A stretch of 60,000 bases of DNA from Hydractinia symbiolongicarpus (Eukaryota > Cnidaria > Hydrozoa > Anthoathecata > Hydractiniidae), in contig NC_079887.1 in assembly GCF_029227915.1 (NCBI RefSeq), positions 8,620,001 through 8,680,000 of the forward strand, written 5' to 3'. A program made the position numbers and the translations under genes. This document shows positions 38,479-50,395 of the stretch, piece after piece. Within the stretch, counting starts at the first letter, position 1. Each line of letters starts with the position of its first letter. The notes below the pieces were generated by a model, which saw only the letters and a program-made list of their open reading frames with translations, ran no database searches and was not told where the DNA came from.

Positions 38479-38902
38479 TCAATATCCGCAATTGATGACT
38501 TCGCACCGACAACTAATTATAACAGGATGTGAAAAGTTCCTATGGTAACCGTCATTGCCACACGTCAACGTCGTGTTACTGTACACAACTTTCGACGGCA
38601 AGCAAACACTACACTTCATTAATTCTAATTCTTCTTTGGACGACAATCGAAATATAGAAAAGCAGTGTCCTTCACAAGTCGCAGTTTGTATCACCTTTGG
38701 TTGGCATCCGTCAACTTTAATTTCTATCTCTCTAAAACGCATCATGCATTTGCTACTACTCCTAACCTTATCCATAAAAAGTTGTCTGGCATTTTTGTGA
38801 AAATCCGCAGGATGGTCACTCCAAGAATTGTTCCATGCTGGAGCACACAAACCAGTCTTTGCAAAAAATTCCAGAAACAGGATAAATGAAAATATTTTAT
38901 TT
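38479..38902 (-). CDS. Bursicon/glycoprotein-hormone-like cystine-knot protein, 3' exon
   Basis: A minus-strand exon starting after acceptor AAATTTAG and ending at a stop, encoding 140 aa. It opens with a hydrophobic stretch, FSFILFLEFFA, typical of a signal peptide. The mature part has cysteine spacing C-X13-C-X9-C-X3-C-X16-C-X2-C-X13-C-X16-C-X-C-X4-C, with CEGHC as the CXGXC knot motif and CRC as the closing CXC. This is the layout of C-terminal cystine-knot hormones; the X13, X9, X13 and CXC spacing fits bursicon and the CEGHC box also fits glycoprotein-hormone alpha subunits. Such proteins are secreted dimeric ligands of leucine-rich-repeat GPCRs. One potential N-glycosylation site NTT is present. 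The frame upstream of the acceptor reaches a stop without ATG, so the start codon must be in another exon, which I could not find. Confidence 0.7.
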
Positions 38903-39860
38903 CTAAATTTAGAAACGTAAATAATTACTACGGCACGATATGATTATCAACTTCAGATATCTTATCACCTAAAAGTTTTTGCACCTTCGATATGGTGACG
39001 GAAAAAAACATATCTAGTTATTTGATATGGGACATATTGTGCAAGTCTCAGGGAGTACAGGAAAGTTTATAGCTGCCTAATGTTAATATAGAGGAAGTAA
39101 TCACAGTGTTTTTTGAATTGTGTTTTTTTTTGTCATGTCGAGTGTGTTAACAACATTCCCCCACGCAAGCTAATTGTGTCACTTGTCACTTCAAAAATAG
39201 AAATCCCATCGCACACGCAAGGTTAAAAATATATTCCTACTGTTTAAAGTGGTTCTATACTGCCAGGAAGCAATTACCAAAGTTATACGAGGTGCAAAAA
39301 GACAAATAAATAAAAAAGAAATAATGTTTAAATATCACAAACCGGGAAATCATCTTGAACGTCGTAGTGAAACTGCAATGGTATTTCCGGTCCTCTCTAT
39401 GTTGAAATATCCGGTCGTCTCTATGTTGAAATATTTAGTATGTGTTATACTTAATGCTAATCTCAAGGGATTTTCTGCTAAGGTGTACGCAACCCTCTTT
39501 ATCGCCTACTAATTGAATAAATTAAATGATCGACAACACAGCCAAAACAAATGCAAAACTTGAGACGCAGTTGTTTTCTTTTTGAAATACTTGGCAGTGA
39601 CTGGGAAATAAAATGTATTTGTTTGTCTACGATGTGTTCTCTAGCTCTGTTTTCCAAAAGTGTCTCAAGCATAAAAAACGTTGGAGATTAAATATTGATA
39701 TATTTAGACAGGACGGAATACCGTTGCGTTGGATAATATTGAGGACAGAGGAACCGAAACCATTGTTTACATTAATTTTTAAGGAAACTTTTAAAAGTTA
39801 CCCAAAGCAAAAACGCAAGCTCATATGAAAGACCTTTGATTGGTTACCGACGTGTAGGTA
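38903..39860. other. Upstream flank of the cystine-knot gene
   Basis: The initiating exon should lie here or further right on the minus strand, but no ATG with a matching phase-2 donor was convincing. A small tandem duplication of about 24 bp around TCTATGTTGAAATAT occurs at 39393-39440. The 87-codon plus-strand frame 39249-39512 starts at GTG and has no recognisable content. Confidence 0.4.
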
Positions 39861-39864
39861 TTAA

Positions 39865-40006
39865 ACCTATTCCGGTAGAGCTTTTTAGGGGCTCTGAAAA
39901 ACCGGAAGAGGTTTATAACGACACTTCAAAAAAATATGTTAGGACCATTTTTATTTCTGACCGCCTATTACGTCAGTCACCATAGCAACAGGTGACCCAA
40001 ATAGGG
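39865..40006. mobile_element. Small piggyBac-like MITE, TTAA flanked
   Basis: TTAA at 39861-39864 and 40007-40010. Ends ACCTATTCCGG and CCCAAATAGGG pair imperfectly. 142 bp. A distant end of the same kind (GTAAATAGGGTTAA) is at 54925-54938 without a clear partner. Confidence 0.6.
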
Positions 40007-40436
40007 TTAAATATTTTGTTATCAACTAACTGTAAAGTATGTAATTGATACTATCCAGCATAATAATGACAAGTAAGTATTAAAATTTATGTAACATAAT
40101 TCAAAAAACGCAGAACTAAATGGTTTGAAAACACTTTTAACTTTTTATGTCCTAAAAAAACTATTAAATCAATTGCTGACACAGAACTACTTTCTGTTGT
40201 CATGCATGATTAGAAGAAGTTTTATGTCCAAAATCTTAAAAACCAATCAAGATTTTTCCAAACAATATGGAAATACTTAAAAAACTTTTACAAGAGGTAA
40301 GCTTTAATATCGCTTAAAAGTAGTTTGAAACATTTCCCTTTAAAATTTTACAGTCATTTTAGAAATAGTCATTAAGAAAATGGAAAAAAATTATAAAATT
40401 ATAAAAACGCACGATTCAACTAACATTTGCTGACTA

Positions 40437-41133
40437 TGACCGGGGGGGGAAGGGGGGGGCGGAATCCGCCCCCCTCAATAACTTTTGATAGGGTCGTTCA
40501 AATTGAATCAAACTTGGCACGCTTATATCACGTCATAAAAGGAACGAAATGGCAGCAATAAATTTTTGCTTGGATCAGCACATTTTCCGCGACGTCATCA
40601 GAAGCTTTAAATTTGTTGAAAATGCCACTATCTGCTTTAAATTTAATTACTTTTGTTCCAGAGCGAATTTTTGCATTCTGTTTAAAGTTTCTGAAAGGTA
40701 AATAAAATTTATTAAACATATTTTCCGGTGTTTAGGTGGATCGCCTAAAAAATTGCCAAAAATTGCCCGAAAATCCGTTTTTTTTTCCGATTTTCGGGTA
40801 AAATCCGACAAAATCGGGAAATCGGATTAATCACGTGTCCGAATTTTGCAAAATGATTTTTCTTAGTAGAACAAAGTTGTGTTGCAAGTTTCAAGTTCTA
40901 AGGATAATCCTGACAAAAGTTAATAAATTTTCCCCATTATAAGGATTTCATAGAGATTTTTAGGTGCAGTTTCGAGTAATAGCCAATATCAAAGCCTTTG
41001 AAGGGTATGGGACCTAAAAATTTGGCATGCATGTGTCTAATAGATAGCTTTATAACATAGCAATAAGAAGTTATTAAAAAAAAAACCGTCAGGAGGGCGG
41101 AATCCGCCGCCCCCCCCCCCGGACCGAATAGGG
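40437..41133. mobile_element. piggyBac-like MITE, left end truncated
   Basis: Shares almost all of the 17216-17967 element, including ACTATGACCGGGG, the GGCGGAATCCGCC palindromes at both sides and the right end GGACCGAATAGGG followed by TTAA (41134-41137). The first ~35 bases with the left inverted repeat are missing, so it can no longer be mobilised as a normal two-ended element. Confidence 0.75.
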
Positions 41134-41137
41134 TTAA

Positions 41138-44100
41138 TTGAATTCACATTTTGCGTAAAAGTAAACCAAATAAGAACACGACGTTTAATGAATTAGTAAA
41201 AAGACCTTTAAATTCACAACCTTTTTAAATTAATGTAACTAATGCAAAATCAAACATCGTTGCTTATTTCTTTATTTTAAGAACATCTAAAGACCTATTT
41301 AGAATGTTTCTATTTCCTGTTCTCGTTAAAAAGAAAGCGTGTAGTTACAATTTTTTTTAAACAAATTGCAGAGGTTGAAAGCCTATTTTATAACCAAACT
41401 AGGTAAGGGTGGAGGATGAGATTAAACAAGTGGTTAAAAGCTGGTGATACTAAAATTTTGGTCAACTAAACCTTAACCTTCGATCCCTCACAAAAATTCT
41501 GAGAATGCCTCCCCTCCCCCCCCCTAAATTTAAGGTTGGTGCCTATGAAGTGCAGGTTTGGCTTCGCTACACACTTTTTGCTAGTTTTACATTCAACATT
41601 AAGGTAGGGCGAGGGGGAAGCTACCATACAAACCAAGACACAGCTTATTAATTACAGTCTCAATCATTTTTGTAAGCGATTGTTGGTTACTATAACAAGC
41701 AACCGTCACAGGAGGACCTCAAAAATAAAGTGCAGAGATAACAACACAGCTGAATTCTTCTAAATATTACGCTGATCAACAATTTAGAAACTGTGGACCT
41801 TGAATATGTATATTTGAATTTATCATGCAATTTTTTTTGCGTTATTAAGATTTCGCATGTATATCAGAAATCGTTTTTAATTCCACTGTTTTTTTTTGTT
41901 TTCCTCTTTTTCTTTGCACGTCGCGCAATGCATTGTAAGTCAACTTTATGTTTGGAGCGGCTTTCATTCGGAAATATTTGAGGGTTTGATTTATGTCAAT
42001 TTTGATTTCTAAGTATGCCATTTGATTTTTCTTTAATCAATTAAAGAAAGTATTTACGGTTAAGATTTTTTTTAAAAAAATGCCAAAAACGAAAAACAAA
42101 ATAAAAAATTTGACTACGTCTTTTTAATTATGAACCCCCGTACGCTTTTTGGTCCGTTTCGTTGTTGAGGACAACAAAGTTCTAACGACGACACCGTGCG
42201 TGGTTGATGATTTAATATGGTGGTTGTAGGTGGTTTTACAAATAAATTGTAAGATTTTAGCTACAAACGTTTATCTTAAGGGAGCATGGCAAAATCCAGC
42301 TCTAGCCATTTAGACAGTTAGCTTGCCTAAATAGTTATTATTCTTATGAAATTTTTATTTGCTTTGGTATACGGTTTTTTATCCTAGCCAAAATTATTTT
42401 TTTTATGCTAGGGTTCTGGCTATCTAATTAGCTGTTTATTTATATCTGACTTAAAACTAACAGTAGCCAAATGCAGTTTAGCTACACAAAATTCTCAATT
42501 ACTAAGTCTTATGCTGATAAAAGGTAGCTTTTATTATTGTCATGAAAACTTATTCTACAAAATAAAATTGCTAAGTGAGTGTTTCTGCAGGAAAGGATAA
42601 CAGCGGGCTGTTTCCTGTGTTTTTATTTAAACCGAAGTTGCAATACCCTTTTTTGTAAAAAGGTATACGCCTATACGAATATCTAACATGCGTAACTGTA
42701 CTAAGCACCAAGCCTTTGAGTAATTTAATTTGTAACCTTTCACCGGGAACAATTTTGGAAGGGATCGCCGGCTGTTTTTACTATGACGGGGGTAACAACA
42801 GGTTGCACACTGTGTTTTTATTTCAGCCAAATTTTTTAGGAAAATTATTTTTTGAAGAATTCATTACCCCCGAAGCCATGTAGTGTGTCTTCATTTACAA
42901 TGTACTGCATAATTGCACTAAAGGACCCCACCAGAATGTGTAACACCGGGTGTTTAATGCCGGGTAACACAGTTAAATTCAGAATGTTTGTTATCTTGAA
43001 TGCAAGCACTAATGTGATTCAATCTGGCAGAAATATTTGCGGTATACATGAGGTATACATGAGGTATACTGGAGGTGAATATAAGCCTCATAAAAATTTA
43101 CCACTTTTAGCGGCCATTCATTAGTCAGATTTAAGACTTTGCAACTTTATGATGTTAACTCTCAGGTGGAAATTACAAACGAACGTATTGTGGATGATAA
43201 GCGCCTCCTACTCAGGCTTCTCGTCACTTATAGCCTTGTATTGCTATTGCTTTGTGATACTATTTTTTCAATCAAGAATTGAAGATAGATATATTTCTAA
43301 ATATATATAACACAAATAATTACACTATAAATGTTTAAAGATATACTAATTACATAATAATTAATATTAAAAACGGGCCAAAAAATCAAAATTTGGCACC
43401 TGGCGAACAGCGCGGGGATGGAATTAATCTTACTCTTTCGCCTGGTTGCTGCAAGCGCGCGCACAAGTAGAGGGCTGGCCTTAATAATAGATTTTTAGCT
43501 AGACGAAATGTTCCCACGAGTATGAAGTCGAATGGACTTGCGTTTTTGTCACCGCTTTGGGCTACTTAAACTTACGACACTCTCTTTGCCTACTAACATT
43601 AATTTGTTGGTTTGTTTTAGTCTGTATCTCACGCACTAAATGAAACATTTTACAAGTTCAAGATAATGCCAAGTTTCTGTACAAAACAAGCTACTATATA
43701 ATAAATTATAAAATTATATGCTTGTATGGAATAAGTATCTTCTAGCCTGTAAGAGGTTTTCGTTTTCCTTTTTGCAAGTAATGAGCTATGTACGCCGTGT
43801 GACGAAGTTAGCTTTTGTTCACTAATAACAGGACCGTTATTTAGTTATTGTTTTATTTTATTGCAAAAAAAACAACATATATGTATGTATTTACGTTCCT
43901 TCTCCTTTAACAACTGGCTTATAAAAAGCCGGATTTTTATCAGTTTAGTATCATATCAACACAACATAGAAGAAAAACAGTATAAAATGGTTTTAATAAC
44001 AGATGAAAATTTTTTTTTTAAGAAAGTGGCAGAATTATTCTCCTATTGTTTTCAACTCGATCAGTATTGAAAGTCGTTAACTTCCTTGTTTTCAACCAAT

Positions 44101-46114
44101 CAAAAAAAATTGATATGAGATGTTTGCGCTGTTTGTATTGAGGGACACACGCTGTTAGGGTATTGTTTTGTTGCTCTATTGAAACTCTTGTAAAAATCTT
44201 CATTTTTAAAAACCTTCTAATCAACAAATTGTTTCTACAAATTCACCGATAAGACGAAAGGAATTTAATTTTTAAAGGAAAATGAAAACTCTATTAATAA
44301 TAACTTGGTTTGAAGTTTCATTCAAGCGGGAAAAAAATGACATCAGTTTGTCAATTTTATTTATCAGTAAAAAAGTGCTTAGTAGAACAGAAAACCCATG
44401 ACATTTGTATAGTACAACGAACATAAACGAGAGAATAGAAATATTAATTTTGAAAACGTGACTTAAAACTGCTGCTGTTTTTAGGAACAACTCGTCATAT
44501 TGTTATAGGCGATGTTAATAAAACATTCAAATTCACTAAAAGTCACCATAGAAGAGCCAATAAAATTAATCGTTTAGCATATGTGTAATTATAATGCGTC
44601 TATTTCTTAGGGAAAAATAAAACATATACTTTCCACGCCATGCACCGAAATAGCGTATTACCATATAAGACTAGTGGTAACGACCATAAAAAAAGAATTG
44701 AAGACATTTCAGAACAAAACAAAGGACGGAATAATTTATTGTCTTTTGTGAAAATTTAGTAAATAAAAAACGTATTTTATCTATCAATATATCGATATCA
44801 CATATCATATATGGCATTGATGCCATTGAGTACTGGCTTTTTTTTGTGAACAATTTTATATTCAAACCTTGTATCAGAGATTTTTATCACATAGCGTAAT
44901 GGTTAAAAAAACTTTATTACCTGGCATAAAGACATGATAGCATTGAAAAAGGAATTAAAAATAAAAGCTGCGATGCTACCTTTAGGCAACCTTCCAGATA
45001 CAAATAGTTAATGTGGATTATTAAAAAGAGTCTTATATATAAGGACGATCATATGGTTTATAGGTAGTCTTTCCAAAGGCTGGCATTAATGTCAACAGGG
45101 ATATACGATGTGAACTATGGAAATATTTTACAAATAAGGATGTGATTTATAAGTATGTTTACAAATGTACGCAATGTAGTGATCAAAACAAAAGTTAAAA
45201 TTAAATTATAAATATTTTCATATTTTTTTATTCATAGTTGCATCATACAAAAGCTTAAGCGTCGATATCATATCTTCTTAAGAGGTCAAGATCGACCAAC
45301 ACAATAATAAATATACAAAAATATGCGAAACGATTCTAAACAGCCTGTCGAAGTTCAAAAATAATGAAAATCTACAATGATTATTAATCAACAAAGCGAA
45401 AAGGAACGGTTTGGATTTGTGTATCATATTGATCACTTCGCTACACATGCGAAAAATTCTTGTTGCCTTAATTTTTATATGGCAATCAATGCATTATTGT
45501 GACCTAAAACCGCAGGCATAATATTTTACGGAAAAGGTCGTTATATAGTTACTTCTCAAAATGGCCGAACATCATCACTTTGATAGTACTCTGCAGCCTG
45601 TGAAAATATTGGCAGAGTTTTACAGCTTTACATGTGTAGGGCTGTGGGCCAAGTAACCAACGTCGCTGCACTTTTCACAATGTCCGCATTATGGAAACTA
45701 TTTTCTCCACCAAAAATTAGTACCTTCTTGGATGTTGGATCTAACTAATTAACCTCGGGCACTAAGCCCTATGTCAGATGTTAACATTGTCAAGTAAACT
45801 AGTTCGAAGTGCGTGGTAGCAAATTTGTTAGTCATACAGCAATGTATCTTTTGTTCATTCTGTAATAATTTTCATCTACCAAAAGGCTTGTTTACTGGAA
45901 TCATGATATACAAAAACCGATTACATGAATGAAAATACTTTTTTAAATTGAAAAATAGCACTGTAGTTGATTTGCTTTAAATTTTTGTTGAAATTGTGAC
46001 CATTGGCCCAATTTGTACACATTCTTCTTTCCTATTTTTTTGACTGAGTAATTATACTAATACAAAATAAACTGTTTTGTCTAACTATACCAAGAACTAT
46101 TACCTGAGGTAGAA
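41138..46114. other. Long non-coding stretch
   Basis: No exon recognised. C-rich and G-rich patches at 41505-41525 and 41600-41620. A short tandem repeat GAGGTATACAT lies near 43046-43070. The 42627-42830 minus-strand frame has cysteines but no family I know. A degenerate tRNA-like start near 45640 may be an old SINE. I cannot exclude small exons. Confidence 0.4.
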
Positions 46115-46291
46115 TCTCTTTAATAATAGCCGTTTTCCGTCTGTATGTCTCTGCGCGGACCCCCTGCCGAGTTAGCAAATGATGTTACCGAAACACGAAT
46201 ATCAAAAGCGATATATTTTTATCCACTTTGTTGCGGCGGGTTAATTTAAAGGACGGGCGATCCCGTGGATTTTTCCCCGGGCAACGACTAG
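46115..46291 (+). mobile_element. Non-autonomous Helitron, first of a tandem pair
   Basis: Starts A|TCTCTTTAATAATAGCCG and ends CGACTAG, with hairpin-like CCCGTGGATTTTTCCCCGGG just before. The next element starts at the very next base. Confidence 0.65.
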
Positions 46292-46429
46292 TCTTTATTA
46301 TAATACCCGTATATATCTGTCCGTCTGTCTATCACGAAAAATGGTAGCTTAGCTGCGCAAGTAGCGAAACGTACGCAATGCGGTATAAAAAACACAGGCG
46401 AACCCGTGAATTTTCCACGGGTTAACTAG
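46292..46429 (+). mobile_element. Non-autonomous Helitron, second of a tandem pair
   Basis: Starts TCTTTATTATAATACCCG and ends CTAG|T, with hairpin CCCGTGAATTTTCCACGGG ahead of the end. Close relative of 20478-20609: both contain ATGGTAGCTTAGCTG and CGCAATGCGGTATAAA. Confidence 0.75.
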
Positions 46430-48620
46430 TATACTAAAAATACTCGACTGAATGTATATAGAATTTTTATCACATAAATTCAACGCCGTTTTGCTTGTAA
46501 CCTTTTGTGATGATGAATGTTTATATTAAAAACGCAGTTAATTATATGCACACCATCGAACATGGATTTAAAATTATCAACATTTCTTGATGATGAAATG
46601 GATGTACTGTTTTTTGCATATTTTGCACAGGACGCTTTCTAACACGGTTGTGGTTCTGTCTGTGTACTTAAAAACATGTGCTGTTGTGACTACTAAATTG
46701 AGAGACGTGAATTGGATGGACGTCGTTATTAAAAAGAGTTGAAATGACTGTTTTGTTTTTCTGGTTGAGTGCATCGAAAATTCAGATTTATTGCAAATTG
46801 ATTTTTGAGTCTGTATTTATGTAGCTTTGTTTATCCAACTAGTGTTCCATTTCTTTCATATAAACCGATTGAAGATATCAATCAGTAAATAACAGATGTT
46901 AAGAAACAGTTTCGTATAAATATAAGAGCTGCTATCAATGTTTTCCTGTGTATTATCATACATAAGAAATTAGGAAAGAATAATTTCAAATATTTGTAAA
47001 GGAAAAAAGGGATTTGTATTTGTAAATTATTGAACAGTTTTGTTGTACTGAAAGATATACCCGTCCTTGCTATTTCTAGTTTTACTTGTGGGAGCTCAAC
47101 TAAAATCTTGTTATTTTTGTTCTTTACTATTTTTTCGACGTGATGTAGAGGCAGCGCTTATCAAGAGGGTATATTTGCGTAATAAATGTTTGATACTTAG
47201 CACTGGCGTAGTTAAAAAAAATCGATCGGGCACATCTAGTAACGTATATTTTAGAGTTACAGATTTTCACTAATATAACGATCACTTGCCCCTTTATTGG
47301 CAATTTCTTAAATTTGTCTTAAGAGATAGTAAATCTTAAAGTTATGCAGTTACCAGAGTTGATTTATTGTCACCAGCAATTTTTTTTACAGAATCACTTA
47401 ATTAGGTCGGTATGTGCTATACATATAATTGTGGTTTTTTAATAGTATTTTGTCGGAGTTTGATGTTAAAGACAATGGTTTTTAGCTTGATATTGAATCA
47501 ACCATTCCCCTACTATGAACTTTGATTCTTGTTGCGTCGTCTTTGTCCCTGGCCAAGTAAGCTAATAACAAATGGTGGTACCAACAGCTAGCTAGCTATT
47601 GTTAATTCATAACATGAAGGTTGCTCATAAGGAAAAGGTCTGCACTTATACCTGGCAGTGTGTCATCAATTCTTCCGTTAGTACTCCAGTTTATGGCCAC
47701 CGGCTACGTGGAGTCCCATTTATTCCATTACCATCTCTAACTTCGGGTATTGTAAAGAGTTAATAATTTAAGTTTTTTTTTATTTAAAATAAAATTGATA
47801 CACCACAGAAAGGACTAGCAGCACCAGTAGAGCACAGTATTTAAAAATGAAAGGTTTCGTACAACCAAACTATTTTTAAAAAAACAAATAATTAGGTTAA
47901 ACATTTTTTTCTATTTTCGTATAACAAGAACTCCTTGTGACTAAGGAGTTCTGAGGCATTTTATCCGAGGTCAACAAAGTCTTTGACAAATGTATGGATA
48001 ATGGTGATTCTCAAATCTCATTTCATTAAAGATGGCAGTTGAACAAAATATTTGTTGATAGACAGGATTTATAATCTTTGGCTAGCTATATAATGTTCTA
48101 CTTCGAAAGATAAAGCTAAGAAAATAGAAAAAATACTTTAGTGATTTGAACAAGCTGCAGGCTAACCAGCTATATCTCTAGCTAACTAACTGCCTACCTT
48201 CTGACACCTAATCTAATTGGTCAGCAGCTCTGACCATTGCTTTCTTCTTTTGTACTACTAGACAGATATAGTTCATAACCAGATAAGGTTAGTGTATAAT
48301 TAATAACTTGCCATGCAATTTAACTTAAAGTACAGCGCTACTGCTTAGTCAGCAGCATAACAACAAAAAAGTAGGCAACTACACTGGTGTTTTCTGAATC
48401 TTTAATCCTCCCAGATTTCTCAGCGTGCTATTAGTTGCTAATAAGGTTTGTCTACGCCTGAGTCTACTTTCCAGTTAGAAAAAAGATATTTTTTGAGAAA
48501 ATAATCTCTCTTGACGTGTTTTAAATTTATATAAAATCACACAAACGGAGAGAAATCAAACGGCTATAACATCAGCAAGATTCTAAGAATACTAGCTACA
48601 CCCAGCGTGCCACGCCAGAT
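46430..48620. other. Non-coding stretch
   Basis: Nothing recognised. The 47067-47273 plus-strand frame has no ATG near its start in a convincing context and no domain I can name. Confidence 0.45.
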
Positions 48621-48960
48621 GTAGCCATACGGGGTAAATGTGTTTGCACCCTCATGATTGCTCGCTGGATACGAAACAATGTGCTGTAATACTGTACTTA
48701 CAATCTTTTCTTAAATGGATAAAATATATGGTCTCAAACCTACAACATGTTTTATTTCGACCCTATATAACGGAAGGGCCGAGTAACATCTACTTTGCAC
48801 TTTCGGCATTTTATACGCCGTTTGTAATTTAGTATTTTGCGCGCGTGCTTTGCTTAGTTCCAAAAAGAAGGCGTAGTGAAAGTTAGTAAATCTGTCCATA
48901 AAGAACTTCTGTCTGCGAATAAAGTCAATAAATCTGTGTTTACTCACATCACAAGCATCC
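48621..48960 (+). mobile_element. Possible LTR (BEL/Pao-type, weak)
   Basis: Starts TGTAGCCATACGGGG, has a TATA-like CCTATATAACGG near 48761 and an AATAAA around 48920, in LTR order, and lies ~600 bp upstream of BEL/Pao coding remnants. No matching second LTR was found, so this is inference. Confidence 0.3.
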
Positions 48961-49519
48961 TACGTTAAGTTATTTATTAATTTTATTATTATAATTTTTA
49001 CCACTTGCTTTGTGTTAATTTTCGTTCTACACCCATCTTTTCTTACCGAGTAGCTTTGAACTTAAAGAAATAAAAATTTTTATCGGAAATTTGTTGTTGT
49101 GTTTTGTCTACCGTACCACACAATCTTACTTAAACAATTCACCGTGAATCTAAATTAAGGCCTCCCTAAAATGTGCAAGAAGTAATCTCGAAAAATGTTT
49201 GCCTCCACTCGTTACAGCTACAGCAAAAACTTTGGTAGTAGATAATAATAGTATAATATAGTAAGTTAATAGTTTAGTAATAGTAGGAAAACACTAGTGA
49301 ATTGGTATGCCAAGTTAAATTCTTCGATTAAAAGACATTAGAATAGCAAAACCATGCAAGGGTTCCGTGTTTTGATTGCTAGCGAGCTAGGTATTTTCGC
49401 TGTTAAAAAAAGTATAAAAGGAGGAAAGGAGGTAAGATAAATATCACAAGCAAAAGATCATGCTAGGTAAATTAATTTAAGATCATAAAAGGAAAGTAAC
49501 TCTTGGTTCCTATAGCTAG

Positions 49520-49747
49520 GTAGACACATTAGAAAGCGTGTTGACGTCATTCTATGACAATGATCTTGTTAAATACGTGCGAGACGAACCACAAGCGACT
49601 CGCCTAGCACCAAAAATAATGAAAATCATGAGACTCGGTGGATTCCGTTTGACAAAATTCATTAGCAACGTGGTACGCTGTTTTCCAATCCTTGCCAAAA
49701 AGATCAATTCCCACCAAAAAAACAGACTAATCTGTCTGGTGATGTAA
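49520..49747 (+). pseudogene. BEL/Pao reverse transcriptase fragment
   Basis: Translation includes FYDNDLVKYVRDEPQA followed by LGGFRLTKFISN. This matches the region around the YVDD catalytic box of BEL/Pao reverse transcriptases, where a conserved GGFxLTKWxSN-type stretch follows about 25 residues after the box. Here the aspartate box reads YDND, so the catalytic motif is degenerate. Only about 65 codons are open and no complete polymerase surrounds them. Decayed element. Confidence 0.65.
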
Positions 49748-50284
49748 AGAAAGGACGTTTGGAATAAGTTGGAACGTAACAAACGACAAATTTATATTTA
49801 TTTCACTACCGAAAAAGCACTATTCACAAAAAGGGGAATTTAGAGAGTGGCAAGTTCAATCTTTGATTCGTTATGATTGTTGTCTTCCTACTTGCTAAAT
49901 GCTAAAGTATTACTGCAAGAGGTTTGGAGACAGAAGTTGTAGTGGAATGAGCCAATAAATACTAAGATCTTGTTAGTTTAAAAAAAGGACTGAAACACAT
50001 TCACAACTTTTTCCATCACACTATGTTAGTGGTCATTTTATCAAGGTTACATTGTTCAGTGATGCTCTGAAAATGGCATGCTGCGTTGTTTTATACCTGA
50101 GCTTCTTCCTTACAAACGGGTACCTCCACAATCTAGACTGGTATACGCTCCACAACAATTGACCTACCAATCAAAACAACTCTATTCTGAACCGAATCAA
50201 CATTGAATTAATTTGCAGTACATATGAGACGAAAAAATATATGTTACTAATAGACTCAGAGAAACAAAGAATCTTCTAAAATTG

Positions 50285-50395
50285 CGACGGACTTACATAC
50301 CTGGATCTATGAACCCAGCTAATTTAGACTCCGAAGGGACATTAGATCCACTTGCCCTCTCCAAACCGACAATTCAAACTGCATTGGAATTATAA
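50285..50395 (+). pseudogene. BEL/Pao RNase-H-distal remnant
   Basis: Translation reads RRTYIPGSMNPANLDSEG and then a stop after about 18 more codons. It resembles the conserved V-P-G-x-x-N-P-A-D-x-A-S-R-G stretch that follows RNase H in BEL/Pao and related pol proteins. It lies ~540 bp downstream of the reverse transcriptase fragment in the same direction, as expected for one element. Confidence 0.55.

Noticed and set aside
38555-38889. Two plus-strand frames overlapping the cystine-knot exon
   Set aside because: They are antisense shadows of the minus-strand exon, which has a coherent cysteine pattern and signal peptide.
39249-39512. 87-codon plus-strand frame near the cystine-knot gene
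   Set aside because: Non-ATG start, no domain, and it contains a small internal tandem duplication.
45640-45780. Second SINE or a decayed coding fragment
   Set aside because: The start vaguely resembles a tRNA head (GGGCCAAGTAACCAACG), but there is no B box and no family could be named.
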